The notes under the pieces: generated by a model
Databases searched by the model: none
The model's input: the letters and a program-made list of their open reading frames with translations, nothing else
What the model was told of the DNA's origin: nothing
Program-made: the position numbers and the translations under genes
Shown here: piece after piece, positions 13,504-26,800 of the stretch
Numbering within the stretch: position 1 is the first letter of the stretch
Layout of the letters: each line of letters opens with the position of its first letter
Assembly: GCA_947044365.1 (NCBI GenBank)
Contig: OX345645.1
Location: forward strand, 275,501 to 339,500
Length of the DNA: 64,000 nucleotides
Source of the DNA: Petrosia ficiformis
Lineage: Eukaryota; Porifera; Demospongiae; Haplosclerida; Petrosiidae
Reading direction: 5' to 3'

Positions 13504-13810
13504 TTATTCATCTCCATTTGTCTCTCCATCTTCCTCCTCTCCTCCATTATCTTCTTTGATTTCAAGTGGAGGGAATTTCCCTCGGATATAAGGAACACGA
13601 CGTAAGACAAATTGCCAATCTGTCATATGAACTAGAACAATCAAAGCTCCTCCTAACCATGCAGCTCCTGTTACACCCCTATATTAATAATTAATATATT
13701 GATGATAAATATGACATTATCTGGTTTAGAAATGAGTCTTACCAGGTTCTTAATCTTCGTCCATTTACCCAGTGCCACCATCTCCAACTTGGAGGAACTG
13801 CAGCAGACAT
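13504..13810 (-). CDS. UQCR11: Ubiquinol-cytochrome c reductase subunit 11 (6.4 kDa, QCR10) homolog with acidic tail
   Basis: Two exons, 13743-13810 and 13504-13678, giving 80 residues. The order HWVNGRRLRTWGVTGAAW, hydrophobic segment, MTDWQFVLRRVPYIRGKF parallels the small complex III subunit: a single transmembrane helix, then a TDW...VPYI.GKF end. The human protein stops just after GKF (56 residues). Here about 23 more residues follow (PPLEIKEDNGGEEEDGETNG and beyond), strongly acidic. The splice phase is consistent (TG|G codes the Trp). It likely sits in the inner mitochondrial membrane at the edge of complex III. The ATG lies 95 bp from the SHLD2 ATG, which is divergent. Confidence 0.85.
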
Positions 13811-13905
13811 CTCCTTTATCTTCTACCACACCTAATAACAAACCACACCCAGCAAAATTTTAATTAATTAGCCACACCCACCCATGTGGTGTCCTGATCC
13901 TTTCC
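13811..13905. promoter_or_regulatory. Bidirectional promoter between UQCR11 and SHLD2
   Basis: A 95-bp AT-rich gap between divergent ATGs. It holds CCACACCC-type motifs at about 13826-13880 and no obvious TATA box. The call rests on spacing. Confidence 0.55.
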
Positions 13906-16168
13906 ATGGCTGCTAAGAAGAGAAAAATTAGTATTGGAGAAGCTGCTGTAGTGTGGGAGAGACAGTCTAAACATGAAAGAAAAGTAGATAGAAAATATTT
14001 CATGGAGAAAGATGACGAAGAAGACTCACAAATCAGTTCTTCTCTTCCTCAATACTTGGCATCTGTATTTGGATGGAAGGACAAACAATCATTAGATAAT
14101 AGTGACACTACTCAAAGCAAACAGCTATGTTCTATATCTAATACAAAAGAGATCAATGAATTATCTCCTGTGTTATTTGACTCCAATAGCCACATAACCA
14201 AACCAAATGTTACAAGAGATATCATACCAGATATAGAAATACACAATGGATTAGAAACTAATTGTATTACCATAGAGAAACATGTTAGACAATTAAGTGC
14301 TTATAGCTGTCCTTCTGAGTGTTGTTGTTTGAGTGTGTGTAATGAGATGATAGGCAAGACTGTGTCGTTTCTAGTCATTGTTACTCAAGGTATACACAAT
14401 ATATGTACATATACATACCTACTATATGTACATATACAACTACATGTACATATACATACCCACTACATGTACATGTACATGTACATACCCACTTCATGTA
14501 CATATGCATACCCATTATATGTACATATACACGCCTACTACATGTACATATACATACCCACTACATGTACATATACATACCTACTACATGTACATATACA
14601 TACCCACTATTTGTACATGTACATACCCACTATATGTACATATACATACCCACTACATGTACATATACATATCCACTATATGTACATGTACATACCCACT
14701 TCGTGTACATACCCACTCCATGTACATATACATACTCACTATATGTACATGTACATTACATACCATTATATAACCTATGTACGTATTTATATGAAGTATA
14801 CAGTACTGTGATTCTTATCTTATTATTCAGTTAATCCCTGTGTTGAGGTTGTGTTGAAAAATGGAATAATGGTAATGAATTAAGAATGGATGAGGATTGG
14901 ATTTATATGCACTGTGTATTTAGAATGGTCAAGTTGTTTCCATGGCATCACTAATATTATCAGATCCTACGCTACTTCAATTCAAACTGACATTATGGCG
15001 TGATTCAGCAACATGGTCTGAGAGAATATCAGCTGGTGATGTTGTCCTGTTTTCAGGTATTATAAATAATGTATATATTGTCATATATACACTTGTATAC
15101 TCAGCAATCAGACTAAAACAATGGCGGGGTGAAGTTGTAGGTCACACAGTGTCAAACTCAAGAGTTTTGAATCTTCATCAAGTACCTAAAAAATTACCAG
15201 ACAAAGGTATGTAGTATACATGTACTTTATATGTACATGCTCCTGTGTACCTGTATATGAAGTGGGCACATACATGTACGCGAGTGAAGTGGGCAAGTAC
15301 ATGTACATGAAGTGGGTATGTACATGTACATGTACATGAATAAGTATGTATATGTACATGAACTTGTTATAAATAAGTACATGTTGTACATGTACATAAT
15401 TATAATACATAATTGTATATCATTGAGAATGCTATATATAATATATATGTACATGGGTATGTATATGTACACGTGTATGTATATGTACATGAAGTGGGTA
15501 TGTAACTATGTATATGTACATGAAGTGGGTATGTACATGAAGTGGGTACAAGTAAGTAGATACTAGTTATACTTAATGTACTTAATAGTTATTTATAACT
15601 ACATTTTAGTATTAAATTATATTCCGGAACATTCTATATCTGAATTCATGAAATGGGCAAGAAAAGAACACTTTTATTTGTTTAGTGAAATACCTTCAAT
15701 CCCAAAATCTCAACGTCAGTTTTTCTACCCGTCTGTCTGTCTGTCTGAACATTTAATTAATATCCCATTTTGTTTTCAGGTGCTATTAAGTTCCACAATT
15801 CTTCTAACTTACCTGCTGAATCATTTACACATTTTCGTGGAAGAATATTGTCATTAGTGGCTGAGAAAAGTATGTAAAATAATTATATTTATGGATAACA
15901 TTTACATCCTTACACACACAGCTGTATCAATGACTGATGACCCATCCATTATTATACTTCTATTCCTGTTAGTGAAGACATAATTATAATTTATTGAATG
16001 TAATATCCTATTATTTATATTTCTAGAGTAGGGAAAAATAAAGATTTGTGGTTAAAACAATTGAAAGAAAGTATCGGACAAGTTTGGGAAGTAATGAATG
16101 TACTGGTATTGCCTGAAGGAACTCAAGCAGGTGTCTGTCTATTCGTCTCTTCATAAATCTATCTATCC

Positions 16169-16213
<45 letters not shown>

Positions 16214-18351
16214 CTATCTATCTATCTATCCATCATTCTATTTTAAAGGTTGCCCTTGTCTTCAAACCACAACACGTACAACTTTTCATTGTTTAAAACC
16301 AAACAGTCTCTTAGCAACCAAAATATCACAGGTACCTGACCAGTCACATGTATCACATGTGACTATAAGCCTATATTTTATGTAATTAGCAGTTCAATGG
16401 AGATGGGTGGAGTCATTGTATTCAGAATGTCAATATAGAAGAACTCTTAGAAATGAAAGGGAGGGGCTGTTATTCCATTAGAGCCACACCTACTGTGATG
16501 AGGTTAAATATATGTACATAATTATGTGTATGTATGTATGTATGCATATGTACATATACTTGTAATGTACATACATGTATTTAGGTTTATATTAGCTGAT
16601 GATAGACAGGACATTGATATACTAAAGTTCATAGCTGACCCAATACAGATGGTAAATCACAGCACACATATCACGCACATCATCCACACATATTGTACAC
16701 ATCCACACACATACCTCACACATTCGCAGATATCCCTGTTATCACAAGCAGTTTATATAGGTTGTAGTTCGTGTACTAAACCTCTTGTAATGGTAAGTAT
16801 TATTATCTATTGATAATCAGATCTTCGAGACTATTTTCAAACTTAACATGTAGGATGAAAATAAAGTATATTGTATATGTAGAGTATGTATGGAGAAATA
16901 TCCAGGAGGTAGTCATTTTTTTGTTTACACAATTCGTTTGTTTATTATCCATTTTTTGTGTTATTGTTATTGTTGTTTCTATATTCCAGCATCACTTGGG
17001 AGTGTTCATTACTTCAGGTAATAGATGATCTCATATTGATGTCATGATTACATGTATAATTACAGGCCATTATTAATACATTTGTCAGATGAGACAGGAA
17101 GTGAAATTGATGTTACATCATATCACTATGGTGTCGCTCAGGTATATATATCTGTAGACATAATTTCATTAAATTCTCTGATCAATTTTATTTGAAATAA
17201 ACCAGATATTCAGCTATCTTCATCAGTGGTATAATAAATGTAATTACTTATATACATGTAGTAATAGTAATAAGTACTATCACAAGTAATAATACCCAAC
17301 ATTGTATATAATGGTACACATCACACTAATTATAATTATAATTGATTTTATAATTATTATTATATTAGTTATTGTATATTGTAAAGGTTGTTTTTGTCGT
17401 TTATTATTATCACATGCGGTGCCATCATTTATTATTGTATAATATATTAAATACAATATTGTTTATTATTAATACCTGTGGTGCTATCATTTACTATTGT
17501 ATAATATATTATTATATACAATATTGTTTATTATTACCTATGATAGTAAGTTATTACCAACTACTACCATTATAGTGTTTCACATTTTACTGTATAAGTA
17601 GTTGAGTTACATTTGTTTTATTACACCACTGATGAAGATGCTGAATAGCTATCGAAATGTCTGGTTTATTTCAAATAAAATTTATTGGAGAATTGAATGA
17701 AATTATGTCTACAGGTAGTACACTCACTCATTCAGGATTTAATAGTATTTATCTATCTATCTATCTATCTATCCATCTATCTATCTATCTATTTATCATT
17801 TATTTAATTAGCTATTTAGGGATATTGATGTTACTCCTGATCAAATATCACTTGTTATTGGAAATGAAAAACAGGTCAATTATTAATATAACTGTCAAAT
17901 GTGTATGTGGGAGGAAATAAGGGGTGTGTTAATGTATGATTTGTATATTATATACTATACAACTATATAGTATAATCAAGAGTAAGGAGTATGTGTGTTG
18001 AACAATGCATACAGCCATTGAAATACTGGGTAAATTAATTAATGTGACAGGGATAATATGATGTGTTTCCATATGTTATTGTTGACATCACAGAAGAAGT
18101 ATACTGAAATAATTTACGTATTACTTTACATATAGTATTCAATGTATGTATGTATCATCATTTGACACACCACTTCTCTAATGTACTCTTATTATTTGCA
18201 GATGCTGAGAATGGGTAAAAGGATTTGTGAAAGATTATATCATATTACTGATACTAATAGTAACTGGACACTGTGTCTGAATGTATCAACTGATGAGAAC
18301 AGTTTTGTTATGTCACTACAATGTACATTATTAGAATGGAATAATAATTAA
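13906..18351 (+). CDS. SHLD2: Shieldin complex subunit 2 (SHLD2/FAM35A)-like OB-fold protein
   Basis: Seventeen exons, 600 residues: 13906-14389, 14831-14871, 14924-15056, 15105-15206, 15610-15714, 15780-15869, 15922-15967, 16027-16130, 16249-16331, 16390-16502, 16585-16651, 16730-16792, 16854-16908, 16990-17017, 17066-17141, 17812-17874, 18202-18351. A ~160-residue charged, probably disordered N-terminal part is followed by OB-like segments. FKLTLWRDSATW, then GDVVLFSGAIRLKQWRGE and SRVLNLHQV, parallel SHLD2's first OB fold. Near the end AVYIGCSSCTKPL...DENKVYCICRVC matches the Cys pairs of its third OB fold. In mammals SHLD2 binds ssDNA and, with SHLD1, SHLD3 and REV7, limits end resection to favour NHEJ. 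The N-terminal REV7-contact region is too divergent to recognise. The exon 7 donor (GTTAGT) was picked to keep phase; exon 10 has a CAG/CAG acceptor ambiguity. Confidence 0.8.
14390..14790. repeat. ~24-bp minisatellite in SHLD2 intron 1
   Basis: About fifteen degenerate copies of a unit made of CATACCCACTACATGTACATAT. It gives overlapping open frames that I reject as coding. Confidence 0.9.
15207..15560. repeat. GTACATGAAGTGGGTAT minisatellite in SHLD2 intron 4
   Basis: Degenerate repeats of ATGTACATGAAGTGGGTATG. On the plus strand this is roughly the reverse complement of the intron 1 minisatellite (CATACCCACTTCATGTACAT), so the two introns carry the same repeat family in opposite orientation. 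Confidence 0.8.
17152..17714. mobile_element. MITE-like element with ~100-bp terminal inverted repeats (SHLD2 intron 15)
   Basis: The left end (17152 onward, CTGTAGACATAATTTCATT) reads as the reverse complement of the right end (to 17714). Similarity continues for about 100 bp through TTTTATTTGAAATAAACCAGA and CTTCATCAGTGGT. The centre holds AT-rich direct repeats built around ATACAATATTGTTTATTATT. No transposase is encoded, so it would be non-autonomous. No clear target duplication is visible. Confidence 0.7.
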
Positions 18352-18401
18352 TGATAATTAATTATTACATGTATGAATTATTAATTAATTACCCACGTGT
18401 C

Positions 18402-18890
18402 ATGGCTGCCAAAGAGGTAAAGGCTCTCTTGAAATCAGCCAGAACAGCTCTTGATAACCAGAAATACGAGGAAGCTGTGAAACAATGTGAGGTAAGTTAT
18501 ATTCATTATATATAATGCATCAATTAAATGTCTTCTGTCAATTTGTAGGCTGTATTTTGGTTGGATGAAGGTAATTATATAGGTCATGTGATTGCTGGTA
18601 AGGCTCTGTTACTAATGGACAGAACAGAAGATGCTAAATGTCATTATAGAAAAGCCATTGAGACTAACTCACAAGAACAGTTAGCATGGAAGGTATTGAG
18701 TTTTAATTCTTTTCATAATTCACTCAATCCTCAACCTTTTCCCCTCTCTCTGAAGGGGTTAGCTGATCTCTATGATAAACATCCACCCGGTAATAGAGAA
18801 GATAAAATGGACGCCATACATGTTCATTCTCATATGTTGGATATACAAACGTAAATACATGATATTGCTTAGATCACTTTGTGTATATGT

Positions 18891-18925
<35 letters not shown>

Positions 18926-21900
18926 AATCACAGCACCATTATTTTAGTGATAATAACAAGCAGATAGTTTTAATGATTAAACTAACGCAGCTGTACAAAG
19001 ACACTGGAAATATTGAAAAAGTATGTTCTCTTTGTTATTCCATCAGTAAATACTTGCTATAGACATATACACAATATATACATGTACATGTATAATATAC
19101 ATTCTCATGTACATACGTACCTACATACATTCATAAATACACACATAATATATAGCAACTTTCCATTATTTAATGTACTTTTATTCTGAAGGCTAGTATA
19201 ATCTACCAGAGACTGCTAGGTTCGGATATCTCACATGATGTTCAGCTGAAGTGTATAATGTTTTTATTGAGTGAGGCAGAGTTTCCTGATAATACATGGA
19301 AACAGATAGAGGTATCATATCGTACATTATTAAATGATGAAAGAGGTGTGTCTGAAGAGACTAGAAAGAAACTTAAAAAAACATTTATGAAAGGATTACT
19401 AAGATGGATGAAGGTGTGGTCTATTAATAATCAAATACACTAGTTAATTAATTATCTGTTATTAGTCCTTACCAGTTGAAGAGGTCACTATTCTAAAAGT
19501 AATCCTCCAAGAAGAGTGTGAAAATATATTAAATGAGGAGGGTGTGGTGATAGCACTAGAGACACTGTGTTTAATGGAGCTATGGAATATGATAAAAGGT
19601 AATAATATATATGATAGTATAGTATTGAGCATATTTATATACATGTATATATGAATACAATATATCTATAGTTAATACTTGCAGTACAGTATGTACATAC
19701 AGAGTTTAATATAATGTATACCTTACCTTAGAAGTATGTACATATGAAGTTAGTGTATGTCATATACAACATGTACATGTACATGTATACACATATTATA
19801 CACATACAGTACTGTATGGAGTATGGACATGCTGAACTTGCGTATGTATATAAACTATATATATACACATAATCTCACATGTATACACATGTATACATGA
19901 ATATTATAATACATACGGTTACATATTGTACATTATCTTATAGATATATCTCTATCTGGTAGACTACCTGTATTAACTGATAAACAAACACTGTTATTCT
20001 CTCAATTTGGTGAAAATAAAAGTACGGGATTATCTCTTTGTTGCCTAGCAACTGTAATGATGAATACAAAACAGATTAAAGATGGATGTAAACTTGCTGA
20101 TGAAGGTTTGTGTTTATTATCATGTGGTTTAGTCGTCCACCATGTAGAATCAAATAATATCACATGATTATCATGTGACCACTACTTTCTACCTGTTTTT
20201 AGCTACATCAATATCTCCTGATATTTGTGAGTATTGGGCTATTTCATGTGTTAGTCATCTGATGTCACATGACTATCATAAGACCATCAACGTTGCTGAG
20301 GATGGTAATGTAATAAATCTGTTTATTATGTAATTTGATGTACATGTATTGTCCTGTGTACATGTATTGTATAATGTCTAATTGTCTATGTACATGTATA
20401 TGTAATGTATAATGTCCTATGTACATGTACATGTATATGTATGTGTATAATGTCTATGTACATGTAATGTCCTATGTACATGTACATATAAATAACATAT
20501 AGCTACATTTTATTATGATATTTAATTTTTATTAGGTTTAAAAAGATTGTCTAATGCGCCATATTATATCAAAGACATATTGAACATATTTTTCAAGTAA
20601 GTCACATGACATGTTTAGTCACATGACATAAATTCATATACCTAGTCTATGGTATGCGGAGTGTTTATTATTAACTAATAAAAATGAACTAGCAGTTGAG
20701 AAGAGTAGACAGGTCTGTAATAATTATTATAACATTTCTCAAATAAAATAGTAATTTCGTTTAGTTGTATACTGAGAGATCACATGACTATCATGTGACT
20801 AACCTCTATATTAGAGCCCTTCTTGCAAATGACATGATTGAAGAGGCAGAGAAGGTGTACATACATATATATATCTTGCCTTGGTAATCATTTGATCCTG
20901 TTCTTTCAGGTGCTATCATCTCTTAACTCCCCATCACATATAATTAACAGTTTAAAGGTATTACAGTGATAATTAATAATTATAATATCATGAGTTCACT
21001 AATTTCATAGGGACAAATCAGTATGACTAATAAAGATTATGAAATGGCTAATAGTCAGTAAGTAGGTATTCTCATCTGTGATTCTACTTTATTATATATC
21101 TGTACTGCATTCCACCTCTGCTCTCTCTATCTCTGTACTGGATCCCCCCTTCGCTCTCTCTGTCTTTGTACTGCATCCCCCCTTTGCTCTCTCTATCTCT
21201 GTACTGCATCACCCCTCCGCTCTCTCTATCTTTACCCTCAATAGTTTTGAGTCCTGTTTAAAAGAAGAATCAAATTCCTCTTTCTATCATTATCTGCTGG
21301 GATCTTGTTTACTAAATTCTCCAAATGGAGATCATAAACGAGCTTACCATCTCCTTATCAAGGTACATATCATCATATATATATATACATGTATATATAT
21401 ATATACTTCTGTCTATCTATCTATCTATCTATCTACCTATCTACCTATCTATCTATCTATCTATCTATCTATCCATGTATATGTCCTTTTAGGCTGCTCA
21501 ATTAGATTCATTTGATCCTCGGATATTTCTTCAGTTAGGGAATTATCAGCGATATGTTACTCAAGATTTTAAGTGAGGATGAAGATGAAGAGATGAGACT
21601 AGGGATGAGGGAATGATGAAAGGGGTGGAGCAAAGATGAAAGGAGTGTGGAAGAGATGAGCAAGGGTGGGACAAGTGTAAGAGAAGGGATAACAATGATG
21701 TAACAGGGACAAGGGTGGACTAAGTATGGGAGAATAGATGAACAGGTACACGAGACAAGATGTGAGTAGGATGAAGGTATTAATAGTGATCACGTGTTAT
21801 TATACATTATATGATATACTCGGACACTAACTGATAAATGTTTGTTTAGGCGAGCTGTAAAGTGTTATCAGAAGTCATTTTCTATTTATCCTGGATTCAT

Positions 21901-23753
21901 AGAAGCTGGATTATCTTTAGGAGAGATGCACACTGCACTAGGAGATGATGTAATTACTTATTACTATAGCTACATACAGATATCTTCATTCGTTACTCTC
22001 TCATTTAGGATGCTGCCTTTAAGACATATCAAGAATTAATAAAACATGCAATGCCGTCTCAGTAAGTATTATTTCATTGTTGATATCCTCTTACTATGTG
22101 TTTAATTATTATTCACTATACATACTATGAACAGAGATTTGTGTTATTTAATTAATGTTTATTAGTAAGTTCAATGTACCATTGTTGATATGGACCCATA
22201 TATAATGTATAACACTATATAATGGACAATACACAATCATTATTTAATTAACAATTGTTGATCTACTAGTATGTACAATAGATAAAAGAAGTTTGTTATT
22301 CTCTACTATTTAATTAATACAGTGTTATTTGTTTTATCAATACTAAATATCACACTGTATATAAGTGATGTGTTAAGACAGTTCAACATGTTGATATACT
22401 GCACTCTAGTATAATATATAATATATAAAAGATGTTTGTTATTCTCAATACAGCGTTTATTTATTATCTATCAATACTGAATACGTGTCATTGTATATAA
22501 GTGATGTGATTCTCATACAAAGACAGTTCACTCAACACATGCATTAATCCACAGAGCAAAAGAGGCGTGGCTGAGGGTGGGACTTCATCATCGACGATGT
22601 GGTCAATATGAAGATGCCATTAAATGGTATGAAACTATATTAATTATAATTAATTAATTACTCATTCTTTTTCAGTTTGCTCAAAGTTCTTCATCAAGAC
22701 TCAGCTGATGTGTAAGCCACATACATCAATCACACCCATTCTTTATACTATTCTTAATGTAGACATGTTTGGGAGTGTATTGGTGAGGCATATTTAACAC
22801 GGGGAAGCCACATTTCTGCTCTAAAGGCATTCACTAAAGCAATAGAAGTATGTATGTACAAACATAAAATAACATGTTACTCTTTATATCATCATTATAG
22901 CTAAATCCACAGTCTCTGTACTGTCAATATCAGTGAGGCTATCTATCAATCTATCTATCTATCTATCTATCTATCTATATGTACTCTTTCTAGGATAGCT
23001 TCTATCAAACAGTTGATTGGTCAATTACCTGATGCTATTGAGGGATACACTGCAGTTCTAAAGATTGACTCCACTTATGTTCCTGCTCTCAAAGGTCCAT
23101 CTAACCATTCATCTATCTATTCATCTAACCATCCATTGATCTCTCTATCCTCTCCATTAGGAAGAGCAGAGGGTTATTATGGATTAGCTTTAGAATCACT
23201 TGAGAAATGTTTTGATGGAAAAGCTGTGGATCTCATATCAGCTGCATTAATGGACCTTACAATGTGTGTTCATGAATGTCTCTGTTCTTCTGTTAATCCT
23301 GTCATCCTCTTACCACAAACTTTCTCCTTCCTCGCTCCTCCATTTTCCTCCTAATTCTCTCTCTCTCCCTCATCCTAATTCTCTTTATCTCTCATCCTAC
23401 TTATCTCTTTTCTCTCTTCTCTCTTCCTGTTTACTAACCTAGTGCTGCACAAACTAAACCTGGTTTCAAGTGTCTGTGGAAATTAATTGGAGATTGTTGT
23501 TTATGTTTACATGATGTAGCGCCTAATATAGCTAGGTAGGTACATTTAATAGTTTCTTCATTATTACTCGTTCTACCTTTCCAAGACCAAAGGTCCCTGC
23601 TCCACTCTTAGGTAACCATGGCGATGTAATCTTAGTGACTAAGCAAGAATTATTGCAATTAGCGGCAAGGTATATTATAATAATTATTATATATTGAATA
23701 TTAATTTAATTTCTCCTTTCTATCTATTTATCTATCTATCTATCTATCTCTTG

Positions 23754-23833
<80 letters not shown>

Positions 23834-26800
23834 TTATATAGTCATGCATTATCTTTGAGTGATGGTCATTCTTCTTTTCTATTACATAATATGTCGTTAG
23901 CGTACTATTACCAAGGACAGGTTATATATATTGTAATAATGTAACATGTCATGTGATATTCATGTGATTTACAGCTGTTACAGAATATTTCTGAACAAGA
24001 TTCAAAAGAAAAACTCAACACAGCATTACAAGTAATGTGGATATTATGTATACATATATATATATATATATATAATTATATATATATATATATGTACATA
24101 TGTATGTACATATATACATACTATTAGTCTTTGTATTTATTTTAAGATTATGAAGAATGCAGTATCCTTGTCTCCTAGCAACCATCAGCATTGGAATGCA
24201 TTAGGAGTCATTGCTAGTCACTCACTAGTTGCCCAATGGTCATTAGCTCAGCATGCATTTATTAAATCTCTTCATGTAGAGCCCAACGTAAGTATGACAT
24301 CATCACTATGACATCATCATTATGACATCATTATTTACAGAATGCTATAGCATGGGTAAATCTGGGCAGTCTCTATTTCATTAATGGGAATATAATGGTA
24401 TGCTATTTAATAGGAGGTGTGGTTATTATGTGTCTGTTTGTTTATCATAGCTAGCACATTCTACATTTGAAAGAGCTCAGTCATGTGATCCTGGTCATGT
24501 GCAAGGTTGGGTGGGAGACGCTCTCGTTGCTGAAACTATTGGCAAAGAGGATGAGACTAAGAATTTGTTCCATATATCTTCAGAACTGAAATATCATGTG
24601 AGTATCACATGCATATCACATGACAGATTTCATTTTGAATTATACATACTTAGCCTGAATCTGCTCTGGGATATTCTTATTGGGTTTGCCAAACCCTTTC
24701 CTCTTCTGAAGAAGGGGAGCTCCTCTTGTCACCATCAGGATTGACTTTAAATCCCAGTGCTCATCAGGGTTTGGTTCAGTCCCGGGATGAGGCTGTGAGA
24801 TATGTATTGCGTAATCCACAAGATGCATGTGGTCTAAATCTGTTAGGCCTGCTTTATGAACAAGAAAGATTGCTTGGACCAGCTGAGAGAGCATTGGAAC
24901 AATCTATGTTACTTTTGGCAGAGGAGGGAAGTTCATCATCACCTTATCTTATCCAGGTGATGACAAATTATGCTCGACTCCTCAGGTATAAAACCAGAAA
25001 CACTTGTTTGTTTATTTTAATTATGATTACATTTCCAGTTCCACTGGAAAGCATTCAAAGTCATTAGATCTCTACCAAACACTTAATACCACAAATATTT
25101 CATTACAACATGCACTAGCGCTCTTTAGAGCTGGAAAATTCCAAGAAGCTAACTCAGGTGACTAGTATGTGGTTATCAGGTGATAGTCATGTGACTAACT
25201 ATTTTCGTATACATAGCTTACAAAGAAATGCTCACATCATGTGATCCCGATAAAAAGCCACACTTACTATTAGCATCTGCTTTGACATCTCTTGCTGACA
25301 AGGACACAGAGGAATGTAAATCTCAACTATTTAAAGTGTAAGGAATGGATGAGTAGATGACTAGATGGATTGGTAGATGACTAGATGGATGGGTAGATGA
25401 CTAGATGGATGGGTAGATGACTATATGGATTGGTAGATGACTAGATGGATGGTAGATGACTAGATGGAGTTGTAGATGACTAGATAGATTGGTAGACGGA
25501 GAGGTTTGAACGGTGGGTAGATATGGGTGGATTGATGGATGGATGAATGGCTGATGGATGGATGGATAGATTGTAGAAGATGATTGGATGGGTACATTTA
25601 GATAGCTAAGTAATTATAATTGTTTATATAACGTAGTTTTCAGACTCCACCTCCATTGTTATATGGGTTAATCTCATTGGCTGCATTTGCTGGGTATTCT
25701 GGTGACATCACACTTTCACAAGCTACTTTGAATGAAGTAGCTAAAATCATTGGTCAGTGGAATTTAAATTGACTTTTGGTCCATTTCGACAGCTTGCATC
25801 AAGTTCATTTTATAATTAATATACTAACATACATGTATATATGTACAATATATATATACATATATATATATAATTATATACATATATGTACGTATATATA
25901 TATATATATACATATATATAATATATATACATTACATATATATATATATATATATATGCTGTATTTGTAATTTCTCTACAGAATGGGATGTTGTTAGTGT
26001 CAAACATCTTCATCCATCTTGTCATAAAGCTCTTAAATCCATTATAAAGTATTTATCACAAAAAGAAGAGGTAAGCTAGTATAACTCAGTATAACTCAGT
26101 ATACTCACTTTTTTTTTTCAGGCCTCTCAGTGTTGTGATACAGTGAAACTAATTCTCAATAAGTTACCAGTTTATGATGATATCACCATGGTAACTATAA
26201 ATGGATATTATATTGTTAATACATGTCTGTTCATTAAAAATCCAGGAACCCACGACACAAGACATCATAGAGGTTATCATGAGACAGTCACCTGACGAGT
26301 CATTATGTACGCTTCAAAAACTAGTTCATATGTATCCTGATAATGTATGGGTGTGGTCTTTATTACCTTACCTGTTGATTGTACTAGGAAAGAGGAGAGA
26401 TATTGCATTGACATACCTCAAACTGCTCTCATTTAAAGGTTAGTTTGAGAAGTGGTAGTATTCATAATTATGTTACAAGTACATGTATATGTAATTCACA
26501 TGATTACAACTATGATTATGAATATGATTACAGTAACCCTCTGCTCTGCCTACGTGAGTGAGGATTAATGGTTACAATCACTTGTTTATGTCATCAACTT
26601 TATCATTATTTTTTTGCTACTTGGAAGTCGGCCATTACTGTAATCACGAATATAAATAAAATTGATGACACTACATTGTAGCCAATTATAATAATGGAAG
26701 AACTAATGGAAGGATTAGTGGACTAACAGATGACTAGTGGACTAATGGAAGGATTAGTGTACTAACAGATGACTAGTGGACTAATGGAAGGATTAGTGGA

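Noticed and set aside
14378..14834. Frames of 131-143 residues rich in CTYTYPL
   Set aside because: Minisatellite in SHLD2 intron 1; the real exon ends at 14389.
17657..17920. Frame starting MSGLFQIKF
   Set aside because: It begins in the terminal repeat of the MITE-like element and runs through a CTAT tract; only 17812-17874 is real SHLD2 exon, in its own frame.
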